Source of the DNA: Methanobacteriota archaeon | GTDB taxonomy: Archaea > Halobacteriota > Methanosarcinia > Methanosarcinales > Methanosarcinaceae | Assembly: GCA_023399215.1 (NCBI GenBank) | Contig: JAEWQJ010000002.1 | Coordinates: forward strand, 30,472-94,471 | DNA: 64,000 bases | Reading direction: 5' to 3' | In this document: piece after piece, positions 53,852 to 62,254 of the stretch | Position numbering within the stretch: position 1 is the first letter of the stretch | How the letters are laid out: each line of letters starts with the position of its first letter | Made by a program: the position numbers and the translations under genes | The notes under the pieces: model-generated | What the model saw: the letters and a program-made list of their open reading frames with translations, nothing else | What the model was told of the DNA's origin: nothing | The model's database searches: none

Positions 53852-54739
53852 ATGACCGATGATAAACGCATGATTCTAATTTATCACCATGACGATAATG
53901 ACGGATGTTGTGCAGCTGTTATTGCTGGTAATTCCTATGACCGGAATGAATTTGACATAAAATTTGTTGCTATAAATTATGGCAAAGAGTCGTGGAGTGA
54001 GGATGAAATAAAGGCAGCCGAAAAAGTATGGCTTGTTGACTTTACCAGTGATAAAATGGATGAATTCGTAAAGGTTTGCGGGCCTAAACTGATATGGATC
54101 GATCATCATAAGACCGCAGTGGAGAAGTTCCCAAACCTGTGGAATTCAAGCAGTATTCCGGGTATTCGGTCCCTTGAAAAGGCAGCCTGTGTACTTACAT
54201 GGGAGTTCACACATCCTGAAGATATCTCGTCTCCTGTAGCTGTAGCCTATATTGGGGATAAGGATATGTGGAGGTTTGAATATCCTGAGACCAGAGCCTT
54301 TACCGCAGGCTTTAATTTGATGGTGAAAACCCCTGATGATACTCTATGGGATGTGCTTCTTGGTCCGGAATATGAGGATACTGTAAATAATATGATATCT
54401 ATCGGGGAATTGCTTCTCAAAGCTCAAAACTACAAGCTCCAGAAAGCCTTCGACCGTGGGGTGGATTGCACTTTTCATAACTGGAAAGCCAGACTTGTAA
54501 ACACTACTGGGAGTATCTCCGAGCTTGGAGAATTCATCTACAGGAAGCCTGAATATGATATTGCTATCATGTGGCAGGCTGTAGAGAATATGGTGGTATT
54601 CAGCTTGAGATCCGATTCAAGTAATCCCAATTCTCCTGATTGTGCCGAAATTGCTCAGCAATACGGCGGAGGAGGACACAGGAATGCTGCTGGATTCCAG
54701 AAAAAGAATATGGATTTTCCACGCCTGCTTTTTAAATGA
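53852..54739 (+). CDS. DHH family phosphoesterase
   Basis: 295 residues. HHDDNDGCCAAVIA near residue 12 and LIWIDHHKTA near residue 80 carry the catalytic Asp/His metal site (DHH), VAYIGDKDMW adds another Asp, and YGGGGHRNAAGF is the DHHA1 glycine-rich substrate loop. The family covers oligoribonucleases, c-di-AMP and pAp phosphatases; the exact substrate is unknown. Monocistronic. Confidence 0.9.
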   Translation: MTDDKRMILIYHHDDNDGCCAAVIAGNSYDRNEFDIKFVAINYGKESWSEDEIKAAEKVWLVDFTSDKMDEFVKVCGPKLIWIDHHKTAVEKFPNLWNSSSIPGIRSLEKAACVLTWEFTHPEDISSPVAVAYIGDKDMWRFEYPETRAFTAGFNLMVKTPDDTLWDVLLGPEYEDTVNNMISIGELLLKAQNYKLQKAFDRGVDCTFHNWKARLVNTTGSISELGEFIYRKPEYDIAIMWQAVENMVVFSLRSDSSNPNSPDCAEIAQQYGGGGHRNAAGFQKKNMDFPRLLFK

Positions 54740-55059
54740 AATCGCTCATAATGGCTTGGAGGCATAGAAAGTCCTGGTTCTAATTTTATCATGGGGATAT
54801 CAGGTAAATTAACTCCAACTTGACCTGAAAATCCCACCCGAGTTTTTGTGGATTTTTTCCCTTCTGTGATATATACTTGAGTGACCTTTTTTTCTCAAAC
54901 ATATAATTTATTCATACCTGAACTTTTAGAAAAGTATTTATATTATAAAACTACCTTATCCAAGAAAATTAGTCCAGATATATAAATAGTAGTGGGATCT
55001 ATTGACCTGGAGGTTAGTTTACGTTTAAAAATATAATTCAGTTCTATAATGTAAACGGT
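54740..55059. other. Intergenic region with clear TATA box
   Basis: About 320 bases. AGATATATAAATAG at 54975-54988 is a strong TATA box, with CTGGAGGTTAG at 55010-55020 looking like a ribosome site, but no start codon follows GGAGG at proper distance. This supports decay of the gene that follows. Confidence 0.5.
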
Positions 55060-55341
55060 TTGACTAGAAGTCCTTTTAAGCACAGCCTGACTGTTCGATT
55101 TAACAATTTTCTAAAAATGGAGTTTAATCCTCTATACTGGTTTACTCTTCCAGGTTTTGTTCTCGTTTCAATCGGGTTATACATAGGTCTCGATTTATTA
55201 AGGACTTTCTACCTTGGCGGAAGTCTTGCCTTTGGACCGACGTTTTTGATGGTAATTTTAATCATTATAGGGATGGGCATGACTTTTACCGGAATTTTGC
55301 TTCACTCTATCTCGGGTCTACTACGGCATTTACGGGAATAA
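55060..55341 (+). CDS. Two-helix membrane protein, possible GT2 C-terminal fragment
   Basis: 93 residues beginning with TTG 55060. After the short SPFKHSLT start come FNPLYWFTLPGFVLVSIGLY and, after YLGGSLAFGP, a second helix ending LLHSISGLLRHLRE. This is like the C-terminal membrane region of polyprenyl-phosphate glycosyltransferases of the GT2 family, with the catalytic domain absent. It could be a remnant or an independent small protein. Confidence 0.5.
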   Translation: MTRSPFKHSLTVRFNNFLKMEFNPLYWFTLPGFVLVSIGLYIGLDLLRTFYLGGSLAFGPTFLMVILIIIGMGMTFTGILLHSISGLLRHLRE

Positions 55342-55369
55342 ACCCTCACATATTAAAAATTTACTTAAT

Positions 55370-55498
55370 GAGCTTATCCAAAATCAATTTTGTTCTCAAA
55401 TCCGTAAAGTTTGATAAATATTTTCCATGGTCAGAAACTCGGTTAATTATTTGGAGCATGGGATTTAGAGAAACGATTTTAAGTTTTGGAATGAGCTC
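55370..55498. mobile_element. Possible short inverted-repeat element
   Basis: GAGCTTATCCAAAA at 55370 and TTTTGGAATGAGCTC ending at 55498 form imperfect inverted ends of a 129-base unit with no gene. No transposase or clear target duplication. Confidence 0.4.
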
Positions 55499-55724
55499 AA
55501 TAGCTTTTTTCAATATCAGTTTTTCTGTTTTTCAGTAGTCTTTCTTAATAGTGTTTTTTCTATCGCTGACGATCTATATCAATATTGATTCTCTGGCAAT
55601 AGGAATAAGAAAGGCTATTGACTGAAAATAAATATCGAACGGTCTGAAACTATTGACTGAAGATTTTGCAATTCAATAGAAAAAAGACAAAATACAACGG
55701 TGAAAAATCAAAAGTGAAAAATCA

Positions 55725-55762
55725 AAAAAAAAAGGCGGTTCCATAAAGAAATCCGCCTTTTC
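55725..55762. terminator. Bidirectional-looking terminator
   Basis: AAAGGCGG (55731-55738) pairs with CCGCCTTT (55753-55760) in a perfect 8-bp stem, with A and T runs on the outer sides. It lies about 145 bases past the stop of the leftward surface-protein gene. The rest of 55499-55905 has no gene. Confidence 0.7.
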
Positions 55763-55905
55763 AAGCCTTTACTCTATTCTGTCTTGTACTGTTTTTTAGA
55801 GTCTTAGCTTTTTGGTTTTAGCCTTTTGTTCCTACTGATCAGTCTGGCTCAAAATCTGTTTTGGGAGAGCCCGGGATCTCTGTCAGCTTCTGAGTCTTGA
55901 TCCGA

Positions 55906-57036
55906 TTATATCGGTGAGGTTCCCTTTGTACTTATTGTCAGTTTATCCTGGTCTATACCTACAAGGCCTTTACCAGGTTCATAAGCACCTGTAAATAGGA
56001 AGTATTTTCCTGGCTGGAGGTCAAAGGTTGTAAGGGAAAGGGTGTCCTGGTTTTCATCGCCTATGCTTATCGTACCGTTGCCTTCTCCAATAAGAGTCTG
56101 GACTGTGTTTGTAAGTTCACTTTTGTTTGTGGAGCTTACGCCCAGATCCCTGAGGTCTATATCGTTAACGGAAACATTGGTTCCGTCTATTGTCCCATTG
56201 CTGCTGACATTTATTTCAGCTTTATAAGCTTCTTCATTAATCAGCAGGGCACCGTATGTAAACTTTCCATCAGCAGGTGCTTTTTTCAGGCTCATTGTAA
56301 CATCAAGGTTGTCGCCTTCCTTAATATTGTTGTCTGCCTTAGTTTTCAGTTCATAGTTAACTATTTCAAAGCCAGTTGCTGAAAGAACTTTCTTTTCCAT
56401 GTTGGTGTTCTCTTTGCTTTCATCATCCGCAAGTGTTACAATGATGCCGTAACTCCCGGGCTTAAGAGAATCGAAGGTAATTGGTTTACGCAGGTCTCCT
56501 TTCTTGTCCAGAGTCGCGCATAATTTGGTGTAAGAATTATCCGTACCTTCTCCAAAAATTTCTCCCAGGTTTATGTTTTCGTTACCCGCAAGACCAATGG
56601 CTTTTTTGACGGAACTCACACTAGACCCATTGACAAGGTAAACATTCACTTCCTGATTCTTAAAAGCTGAAGGACCATTATAGGTCATTGTTACTTTCTG
56701 GCCATCAGTATAAAATGGATGTGTAGAGTATGGGTATGTATATTTCACTTCCGCGTTATTCTCCTTGTTTAGTTTAACCACAGTTCCTGCTTTTTCAACA
56801 CAGTTGGTCCCAGTGTAAATAAAGCTAAGTGGTTCTGGAAGCTGGATTTCTTGTCCTCCGCTGAGTTGAATCCATCCTCCCTCGTCCTGGCTATCATCAT
56901 GGTCTGCAAAAACAACGCTATCTCCGTTTTTCTCGATAGATGCAATCCAGAGTCCTTTTTCGGAAACCGCGGCTGATACCGAAATAAGTGCGAAAATGCA
57001 GATTAGAGCCGCGAAGGTTAATTTACATTTTCTCAT
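55906..57036 (-). CDS. Secreted surface protein, methanogen extracellular domain
   Basis: 376 residues from ATG 57036, which gives a clean signal peptide (MRKCKLTFAALICIFALISV, cut near residue 25); the frame is open to 57069. The mature part is one ~340-residue module: an N-terminal GLWIASIEKNGDSVV region, PLKPGSYGI-like and LQPGKYFLFTGAYEP motifs with KGLVGIDQDKL at the end. The same module, diverged, is in the two large proteins upstream at 60-64 kb, and resembles the domain TIGR04279 as I recall. No anchor helix is present, so it is secreted or held by partners. Confidence 0.78.
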   Translation of the reverse strand: MRKCKLTFAALICIFALISVSAAVSEKGLWIASIEKNGDSVVFADHDDSQDEGGWIQLSGGQEIQLPEPLSFIYTGTNCVEKAGTVVKLNKENNAEVKYTYPYSTHPFYTDGQKVTMTYNGPSAFKNQEVNVYLVNGSSVSSVKKAIGLAGNENINLGEIFGEGTDNSYTKLCATLDKKGDLRKPITFDSLKPGSYGIIVTLADDESKENTNMEKKVLSATGFEIVNYELKTKADNNIKEGDNLDVTMSLKKAPADGKFTYGALLINEEAYKAEINVSSNGTIDGTNVSVNDIDLRDLGVSSTNKSELTNTVQTLIGEGNGTISIGDENQDTLSLTTFDLQPGKYFLFTGAYEPGKGLVGIDQDKLTISTKGTSPI

Positions 57037-57318
57037 ATCTATTCCATTCGTTCCTATTTTTTTCGTCAATCGTTACACCCCTAAATTAATATTTATTGTT
57101 TTATCCCGGACTTTTGTCATATATTTTTTACTTTTGTCTATTATCTACTTCATTAATTATTAAGCTTTCATCCGCGAATTTCTCTTTTAATTAAATTAAT
57201 TCACATTCATATATTTTATCTACAAGACATGTCTACTATTAATATGTATTTATAGTTTATCGAAATCATCTTCAAAGGATTCTAAAAACAAACGTATTTT
57301 AAATCTCTCAGTATATTA

Positions 57319-58194
57319 TTATGACTTTCTCCTCCCTAAATAAACCACGAATAATATTAATACGGCTAAGATTCCTGCTATCCATATCTTCTGCGATTTC
57401 AGGTCTCGAAAATCATCGGCAAATTTTTTTTCTTCACTGGAAATGTTTTTTCCATTATCTATTCCTTCTTTTATTTTCTCGTTTATTCCCCCTACTTCTT
57501 CCTCACTTGAGTTCTGTTCCGAGGATTTTGTTTCTGAAGAAAGGCTTTCTGATGGCTGTAATTCTATCTCCTTTTTAACGCCATCAACTTTTACTTCAAA
57601 ATTGCCTTCCGGTATAGACTTAGTATTATATTGATAGCTGATACTTCCATCAGAATCTACCTCAATCTTTTGCATGGCTGTTATCCTGAGTTTGACACTA
57701 GAACCACTTGCTTTTCCGTCGATTCTGATTTTATATGTTCCTGAAGGGACATGTGCCTGGAAAACGGTGGCAGTGCCGTCTTTTGCCTCTGCACTTTTAG
57801 TTAACCATAAGAGCATTTTTGCTCTCACATTCAAGTCATCGGCTCCTATAGCCTTCACGATAAAGCTGTTGTCAGAACCAGAAGGGATTACTACATCTTC
57901 AAGTTGGTACGCGTATTCCCCATCCTGAACTTCTACTTCTTTTTCGAAGGCTACTTGCACTTCCACAGTATCTCCTTCAAAACCGGTTCCTTTTATCTCC
58001 ATTGTATCCCCAACAACTGGATTTTGGGGGGTAAGTTCCCAGTTGCTTGATGCAGCTGCTCCGGGTGGCAGAATCAGAAACAGGAACACAGAAAGCAAAA
58101 ACAGGAGTCTCAAACTTTCCTTATTCTTCGGATTTTTGATAAATGTAAAAACGGGCTTTGTTAGCTTAATTTCTTCAAAAAGCAATTTCTCCAA
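57319..58194 (-). CDS. Anchored surface protein, family member 1
   Basis: 291 residues. N-terminal signal/anchor (SLRLLFLLSVFLFLILPPGA), then an immunoglobulin-like first domain (WELTPQNPVVGDTMEIKGTG, about 51-160) shared with the next two genes, a second beta domain to ~205, a Ser/Glu-rich stalk, and a C-terminal helix (IWIAGILAVLILFVVYLG) with basic tail. Its tail differs from its siblings. TTG at 58194 follows GAGGAGAGG closely; the TTG three codons on is also possible. Confidence 0.78.
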   Translation of the reverse strand: MEKLLFEEIKLTKPVFTFIKNPKNKESLRLLFLLSVFLFLILPPGAAASSNWELTPQNPVVGDTMEIKGTGFEGDTVEVQVAFEKEVEVQDGEYAYQLEDVVIPSGSDNSFIVKAIGADDLNVRAKMLLWLTKSAEAKDGTATVFQAHVPSGTYKIRIDGKASGSSVKLRITAMQKIEVDSDGSISYQYNTKSIPEGNFEVKVDGVKKEIELQPSESLSSETKSSEQNSSEEEVGGINEKIKEGIDNGKNISSEEKKFADDFRDLKSQKIWIAGILAVLILFVVYLGRRKS

Positions 58195-58518
58195 CCTCTC
58201 CTCTTGATATTTTCTTGATTAGAAAGGCTATTGTCCATTGAATAGCTGTATTATAGGTCTATTTTTCTTTACACGTAGACTAATTATAAAAATTCTAGAC
58301 AGGTATAAGGACAAATAATAAAACTAGTTTATATATTTTTCTTTTAGTATTCTGGCTGCTTGTAAAAAAACGTATCCCGTATACAGGTTTTTTCATTCAG
58401 CTATAAAGAGAAAGGGTTGTAGTCTTCTACACTCCTTCTCACAATCTTTTTTTAAGATTTTCTGTTTTTATTAAGACTGAATGGAAATTTTCCCGTCTGG
58501 TCTTCTAGTTTTAATTTA
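58195..58518 (-). promoter_or_regulatory. Shared terminator-promoter block A
   Basis: After the stop of the 355-residue gene comes a hairpin (GAGAAAGG/CCTTCTC, 58408-58440), and then a TATA box (minus strand AAATATATAAAC, 58328-58340) about 140 bases before the next start. The same arrangement and much of the sequence recur at 59587-59838 and 61964-62254. Confidence 0.6.
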
Positions 58519-59586
58519 TCATTTTTTCCTTTTCTTCAGTATCACAAGCCCTATCAGCAGGGTTCCTGCAAAGCCTAACAGGAAGGAGGGAAGTCTTGGA
58601 GGATTTCTTAAGACTTCTGATAATGAGTTTGCCTGAACGTATGGATTGATATCTTCGGCTATGAATGATTTTGGAGTTTCGAGAATAGACTTAATTCTCA
58701 TAAGCGAAGAAATTTTGTTTGGTACTGAATTACTATTAGTGGTATTCTCTCCAATTGAATTCTCCGAGCTGGATATCAAGCTTGACTTTCGAGAGCTTCC
58801 GCCAGATGTTTTCAGCTCTTCCTGGTCTGTATCTTCAGAACTTTCGTTATCTTTTTCTTCATTCACGTTCTGTTCCGAAGAGTTTGTTTCCGAAGTCAGG
58901 TTTTCGTTATTTTTTTCTTCACTCACGTTCTGTTCCGAAGAGAGGCTTTCTTCAGATTGTAATCCTATCTGCTTTGTAATGCCCTCAACATTTACTTCAA
59001 AATCGCCTTCCGGTATAGACTTAGTATTATATTGATAGCTGATACTTCCATCAGAATCTACCTCTATCTCTTGCATGGCTGTTATCTTGAGTTTGACATT
59101 AGAACCACTTGCCTTTCCGTCGATCCTGATCTCATATGTTCCTGCAGGGACGTTTGTCTGGATAACGGTAGCAGTGCCATCTTTTGCCTCTACACTTTTA
59201 GTTATCCACAGTAGCATTTTTGCTCTCACATTCAGATTCTCTACCCCTTCTGCCTGCACTGTAAAACTATTGTAGGAGCTGGAGGGAATTATTACATCTT
59301 CAAGCAGATACTCATATTCTCCATCCTGAACCTCCACATCTTTTTCGAAGGATACCTGTGCTTTTGCGGTATCTCCCCCAAAGCCGTTTCCTTTTATCTC
59401 AATTATATCTCCAGCAGCAGGGTTTTGGGGGGTAAGTTCCCAGTTGCTTGATGCAGCTGCTCCTGGAGAAAGAATCAGGAACAGGAACACAGAAAGCAAA
59501 AACAGGACTCTCAAGCCCTCCTTGTTCTTAGGGTTTTTGATGAATGTAAAAACTGGCTTTATTGACTTAATTTTTTCAGGAAACAA
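58519..59586 (-). CDS. Anchored surface protein, family member 2
   Basis: 355 residues. Signal segment (VLFLLSVFLFLILSPGAAAS), the same ~175-residue immunoglobulin-like plus beta region as member 1, a long low-complexity stalk (repeated NSSEQNVNEEKDNE-like units, Ser/Asn/Glu-rich, likely glycosylated), and an anchor module SEVLRNPPRLPSFLLGFAG with KKRKK end. It is related to the members on both sides. TTG 59586 is the likely start. Confidence 0.78.
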   Translation of the reverse strand: MFPEKIKSIKPVFTFIKNPKNKEGLRVLFLLSVFLFLILSPGAAASSNWELTPQNPAAGDIIEIKGNGFGGDTAKAQVSFEKDVEVQDGEYEYLLEDVIIPSSSYNSFTVQAEGVENLNVRAKMLLWITKSVEAKDGTATVIQTNVPAGTYEIRIDGKASGSNVKLKITAMQEIEVDSDGSISYQYNTKSIPEGDFEVNVEGITKQIGLQSEESLSSEQNVSEEKNNENLTSETNSSEQNVNEEKDNESSEDTDQEELKTSGGSSRKSSLISSSENSIGENTTNSNSVPNKISSLMRIKSILETPKSFIAEDINPYVQANSLSEVLRNPPRLPSFLLGFAGTLLIGLVILKKRKK

Positions 59587-59838
59587 TCTCTCGGACCTCT
59601 CTTCTTGGTATTTTCTTGACTAGAAAGGCTATCGTCCATTAAATAGTATATTATGGTCTATTTTTTAGACTTGGACTAATTATATAAATCCTAGACAGAT
59701 ATATTAATAACTGGTAAAACTGGTTTATATATTTTACTTTTTAGTATTCCGCTCTGCTTACAGTGTAATCTATCCTGTATACAGAATTTTGTAGCAGATC
59801 ATAGGAAGAACGGATTGCAGCTTTCTACATTCGTTCTA
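59587..59838 (-). promoter_or_regulatory. Shared terminator-promoter block B
   Basis: Hairpin AGAACG/CGTTCT at 59807-59837 and TATA box (minus strand) at 59724-59735, about 140 bases before the 59586 start. Corresponds to block A. Confidence 0.55.
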
Positions 59839-60118
59839 TTAATTTTTTTCCAATTTCTCAGTTTTTATCAGGGCTTGCTTCTTTTTCCTCAGTACCGCAA
59901 GCCCTGTCAGTAGGGTTCCTGCAAAGCCTAACAGGAAGGAGAAAAGTTTAGGAGGATTTCTTAAGACTTCTGCTAGTGTTGAGTCAACCACAAAATGCCA
60001 TATAAAATCGATTGCAACATTCGGAATCATTGAATCCTTGATGATTGACTCGACACTAGTGAGTTTTACCTGAGGGTATGCCTGATTTGGATATGAGTGA
60101 TTTTAGGTCCCGAGAATG
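59839..60118 (-). pseudogene. Detached anchor module of the 60-62 kb protein
   Basis: Reading leftward after the 61963-60122 gene stops, the next frame resumes IKFILGT and, after TAA and further frame changes, STLAEVLRNPPKLFSFLLGF followed by LAVLRKKKQ. This is the C-terminal anchor helix and basic tail found attached in members 2 and 4. It indicates that frame damage separated the anchor from its protein. Confidence 0.65.
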
Positions 60119-60121
60119 AAC

Positions 60122-61963
60122 TTAATTCCCATAAGTGGAAAGTCTCTTAATTTCATCGGAGATATACTTAAGGTATTTTCCGGATATGGATTTCAAGTCA
60201 AATCCATACGAATTTTCGGGGGATATTCTCAGCTTTTTCTGGTCTATACCTACCAGACCTTCATTATTTTCATAGGCTCCCGTAAGAAGGAGATAGTCTC
60301 CTGGGGAAAGTTCCAGGCTCTTCAGGGAAAGGTTACTCTGGTTTTTCTCACCTATGCTTATCGTACCATTATCTTTCCCTATAAGGGTCTGGATCTCGTT
60401 CTTAAGTTCGTCTTTTTCATTTTCGGATTCATTTCCACTCAAATTGGTTTCCAGATTCCTGATAAGGTCAACTCCGTTCACAATAGGCCTTATTTTGGTG
60501 GTCATCCAGATTGAGTTTGTGTTTTCAGATGCCGTATAGGCACCATCCTTCATCAGTACAGCCCAGTAAGTATAATTCTTCTCAGCGGGTGCATTCTTCA
60601 GATCCATGTTTACTTCTAAGTTTTCTCCTTCTTGAAGGTTATATGAAGTTCTGGCTTCCATTTGATATTTGAGAACTTCAAAATATTCTGCTAAAAGGAC
60701 TCCTTCTCCTAATTCTGTTTTTTCCGTTTCGTTTCCTGCAAGGGTTATAAGGATCCAGTAGTGGCCTGCTTGAAGAGGGCCCAGTGTAAGGGGAGTAAGG
60801 TCTCCTTCTTTGTTCAGGGTCGCAGGTATCTTGGCATAAGTTTCTGTATCATTGTTTAAGACGTCTTCAAGACTAATCGTGCTTTCATTCGTACTATATG
60901 AAATCTCATTTTCCGGAGAACTCAGACTGTGTTCCTTAATGAGGTAAATATCCACATTCTGCTGTCCTAAAGCTTCAGGTCCATAGTAGCTTAACTTTAA
61001 GCTCTCGTTTACGGTATAAAACGGAAGAAGGGAATAAGGATATGACAATATGAATTTCAGATTGTTCCAGCTATTTTTCTCTGTTTTTATCCCAGGTATT
61101 GCCGACTCGTTTCCCTGACTGTCTGTCCAGTTATATACTTTTATTTCAGATGTATCTCCAGAACTTTCGTTATCTTTTTCTTCATTTAAGTTCTGTTCCG
61201 AAGAGTTTGTTTCAGAAGTCAGGTTTTCGTTATTTTGTTCTTCACTCAAGTTCTGTTCTGATGAGTTTGTTTCCGAAGAGAGGTTTTCTTCAGATTGTAA
61301 TTCTATCTGTTTTGTAATGCCCCCAACTTTTACTTCAAAATTGCCTGCCGGTATAGACTTAGTATTATATTGATAGCTGAAATTTCCATCATCAGGATCT
61401 ACCTCTATCTCTTGCATGGCTGTTATCTTGAGTTTGACACTAGAACCACTTGCCTTTCCGTCAATCCTGATCTGATATGTTCCTGGAGGAACATTTGCCT
61501 GGGAAACGGTGGCAGTGCCGTCTTTTGTCTCTGCGCTTTTAGTTAACCATAAGAGCATTTTTGCTCTCACATTCAGATCCTCTACTCCTTCTGCCTTCAC
61601 GGTAAAACTGTTGTCAAAACCAGAGGGAATTACTACATCTTCAAGCAGGTACTCGTATTCTCCATCCTGAACCTCCACATCTTTTTCGAAGGATACCATC
61701 ACTTTCGCAGTATCTCCCTCAAAACCGGTTCCTTTTATTGTCATCATATCCCCCACAACTGGATTTTGGGGGGTAAGTGCCCAGTTGCTTGATGCAGCTG
61801 CTCCGGGAGAAATAATCAGGAACAGGAAAACCGGAAGCAAAAACAGGAGTCTCAAACTTTCCTTATTCTTCGGATTTTTGATAAATGTAAAAACGGGCTT
61901 TATTAACATAATTTCTTCAGAAAGCAATTTCTCCAACCTCTCCTCTTTATGTTTTTTGACCAA
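60122..61963 (-). CDS. Large surface protein lacking its anchor, family member 3
   Basis: 613 residues: signal segment (LRLLFLLPVFLFLIISPGAA), the shared immunoglobulin-like and beta domains (about 55-215), a Ser/Asn/Glu stalk with repeated SSETNSSEQNLNEE, then the ~350-residue extracellular module shared with the 57-kb and 64-kb proteins (VYNWTDSQGNES to GLVGIDQKKLRI). It ends in LSTYGN without a membrane helix, but the anchor module lies just downstream out of frame. It would be released or is non-functional at the C-terminus. Many N-x-S/T sites. Confidence 0.8.
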   Translation of the reverse strand: MVKKHKEERLEKLLSEEIMLIKPVFTFIKNPKNKESLRLLFLLPVFLFLIISPGAAASSNWALTPQNPVVGDMMTIKGTGFEGDTAKVMVSFEKDVEVQDGEYEYLLEDVVIPSGFDNSFTVKAEGVEDLNVRAKMLLWLTKSAETKDGTATVSQANVPPGTYQIRIDGKASGSSVKLKITAMQEIEVDPDDGNFSYQYNTKSIPAGNFEVKVGGITKQIELQSEENLSSETNSSEQNLSEEQNNENLTSETNSSEQNLNEEKDNESSGDTSEIKVYNWTDSQGNESAIPGIKTEKNSWNNLKFILSYPYSLLPFYTVNESLKLSYYGPEALGQQNVDIYLIKEHSLSSPENEISYSTNESTISLEDVLNNDTETYAKIPATLNKEGDLTPLTLGPLQAGHYWILITLAGNETEKTELGEGVLLAEYFEVLKYQMEARTSYNLQEGENLEVNMDLKNAPAEKNYTYWAVLMKDGAYTASENTNSIWMTTKIRPIVNGVDLIRNLETNLSGNESENEKDELKNEIQTLIGKDNGTISIGEKNQSNLSLKSLELSPGDYLLLTGAYENNEGLVGIDQKKLRISPENSYGFDLKSISGKYLKYISDEIKRLSTYGN

Positions 61964-62254
61964 AAAGGCTATTGTGCATCGAATAGTATGTTATGGTCTA
62001 TTTCTTATACCTGGACTAATTCTAAAAATTCTAGACAGATATAAGGACAAATAATAAAACTGGTTTATATATTTTGTTTTTTAGTATCTCGCGTTGCTGC
62101 AGTAAAACCTATCCAGTATACAGGTTTTTGCACCCGGATGTAAAGAGAAAGGACTGTAGTTTTCTACATTCCTTCTCTCATTTTTTCAAGATTTTTGATT
62201 TTTGTTACAACTGGATGGGGATTTTCCAGCCTTTTTCTGGATCTAGTATAGGTT
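61964..62254 (-). promoter_or_regulatory. Shared terminator-promoter block C
   Basis: Hairpin GAGAAAGG/CCTTCTC at 62145-62177 after the member 4 stop and TATA box (minus strand) at 62064-62075, about 105 bases before the 61963 start. Corresponds to blocks A and B. Confidence 0.6.
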
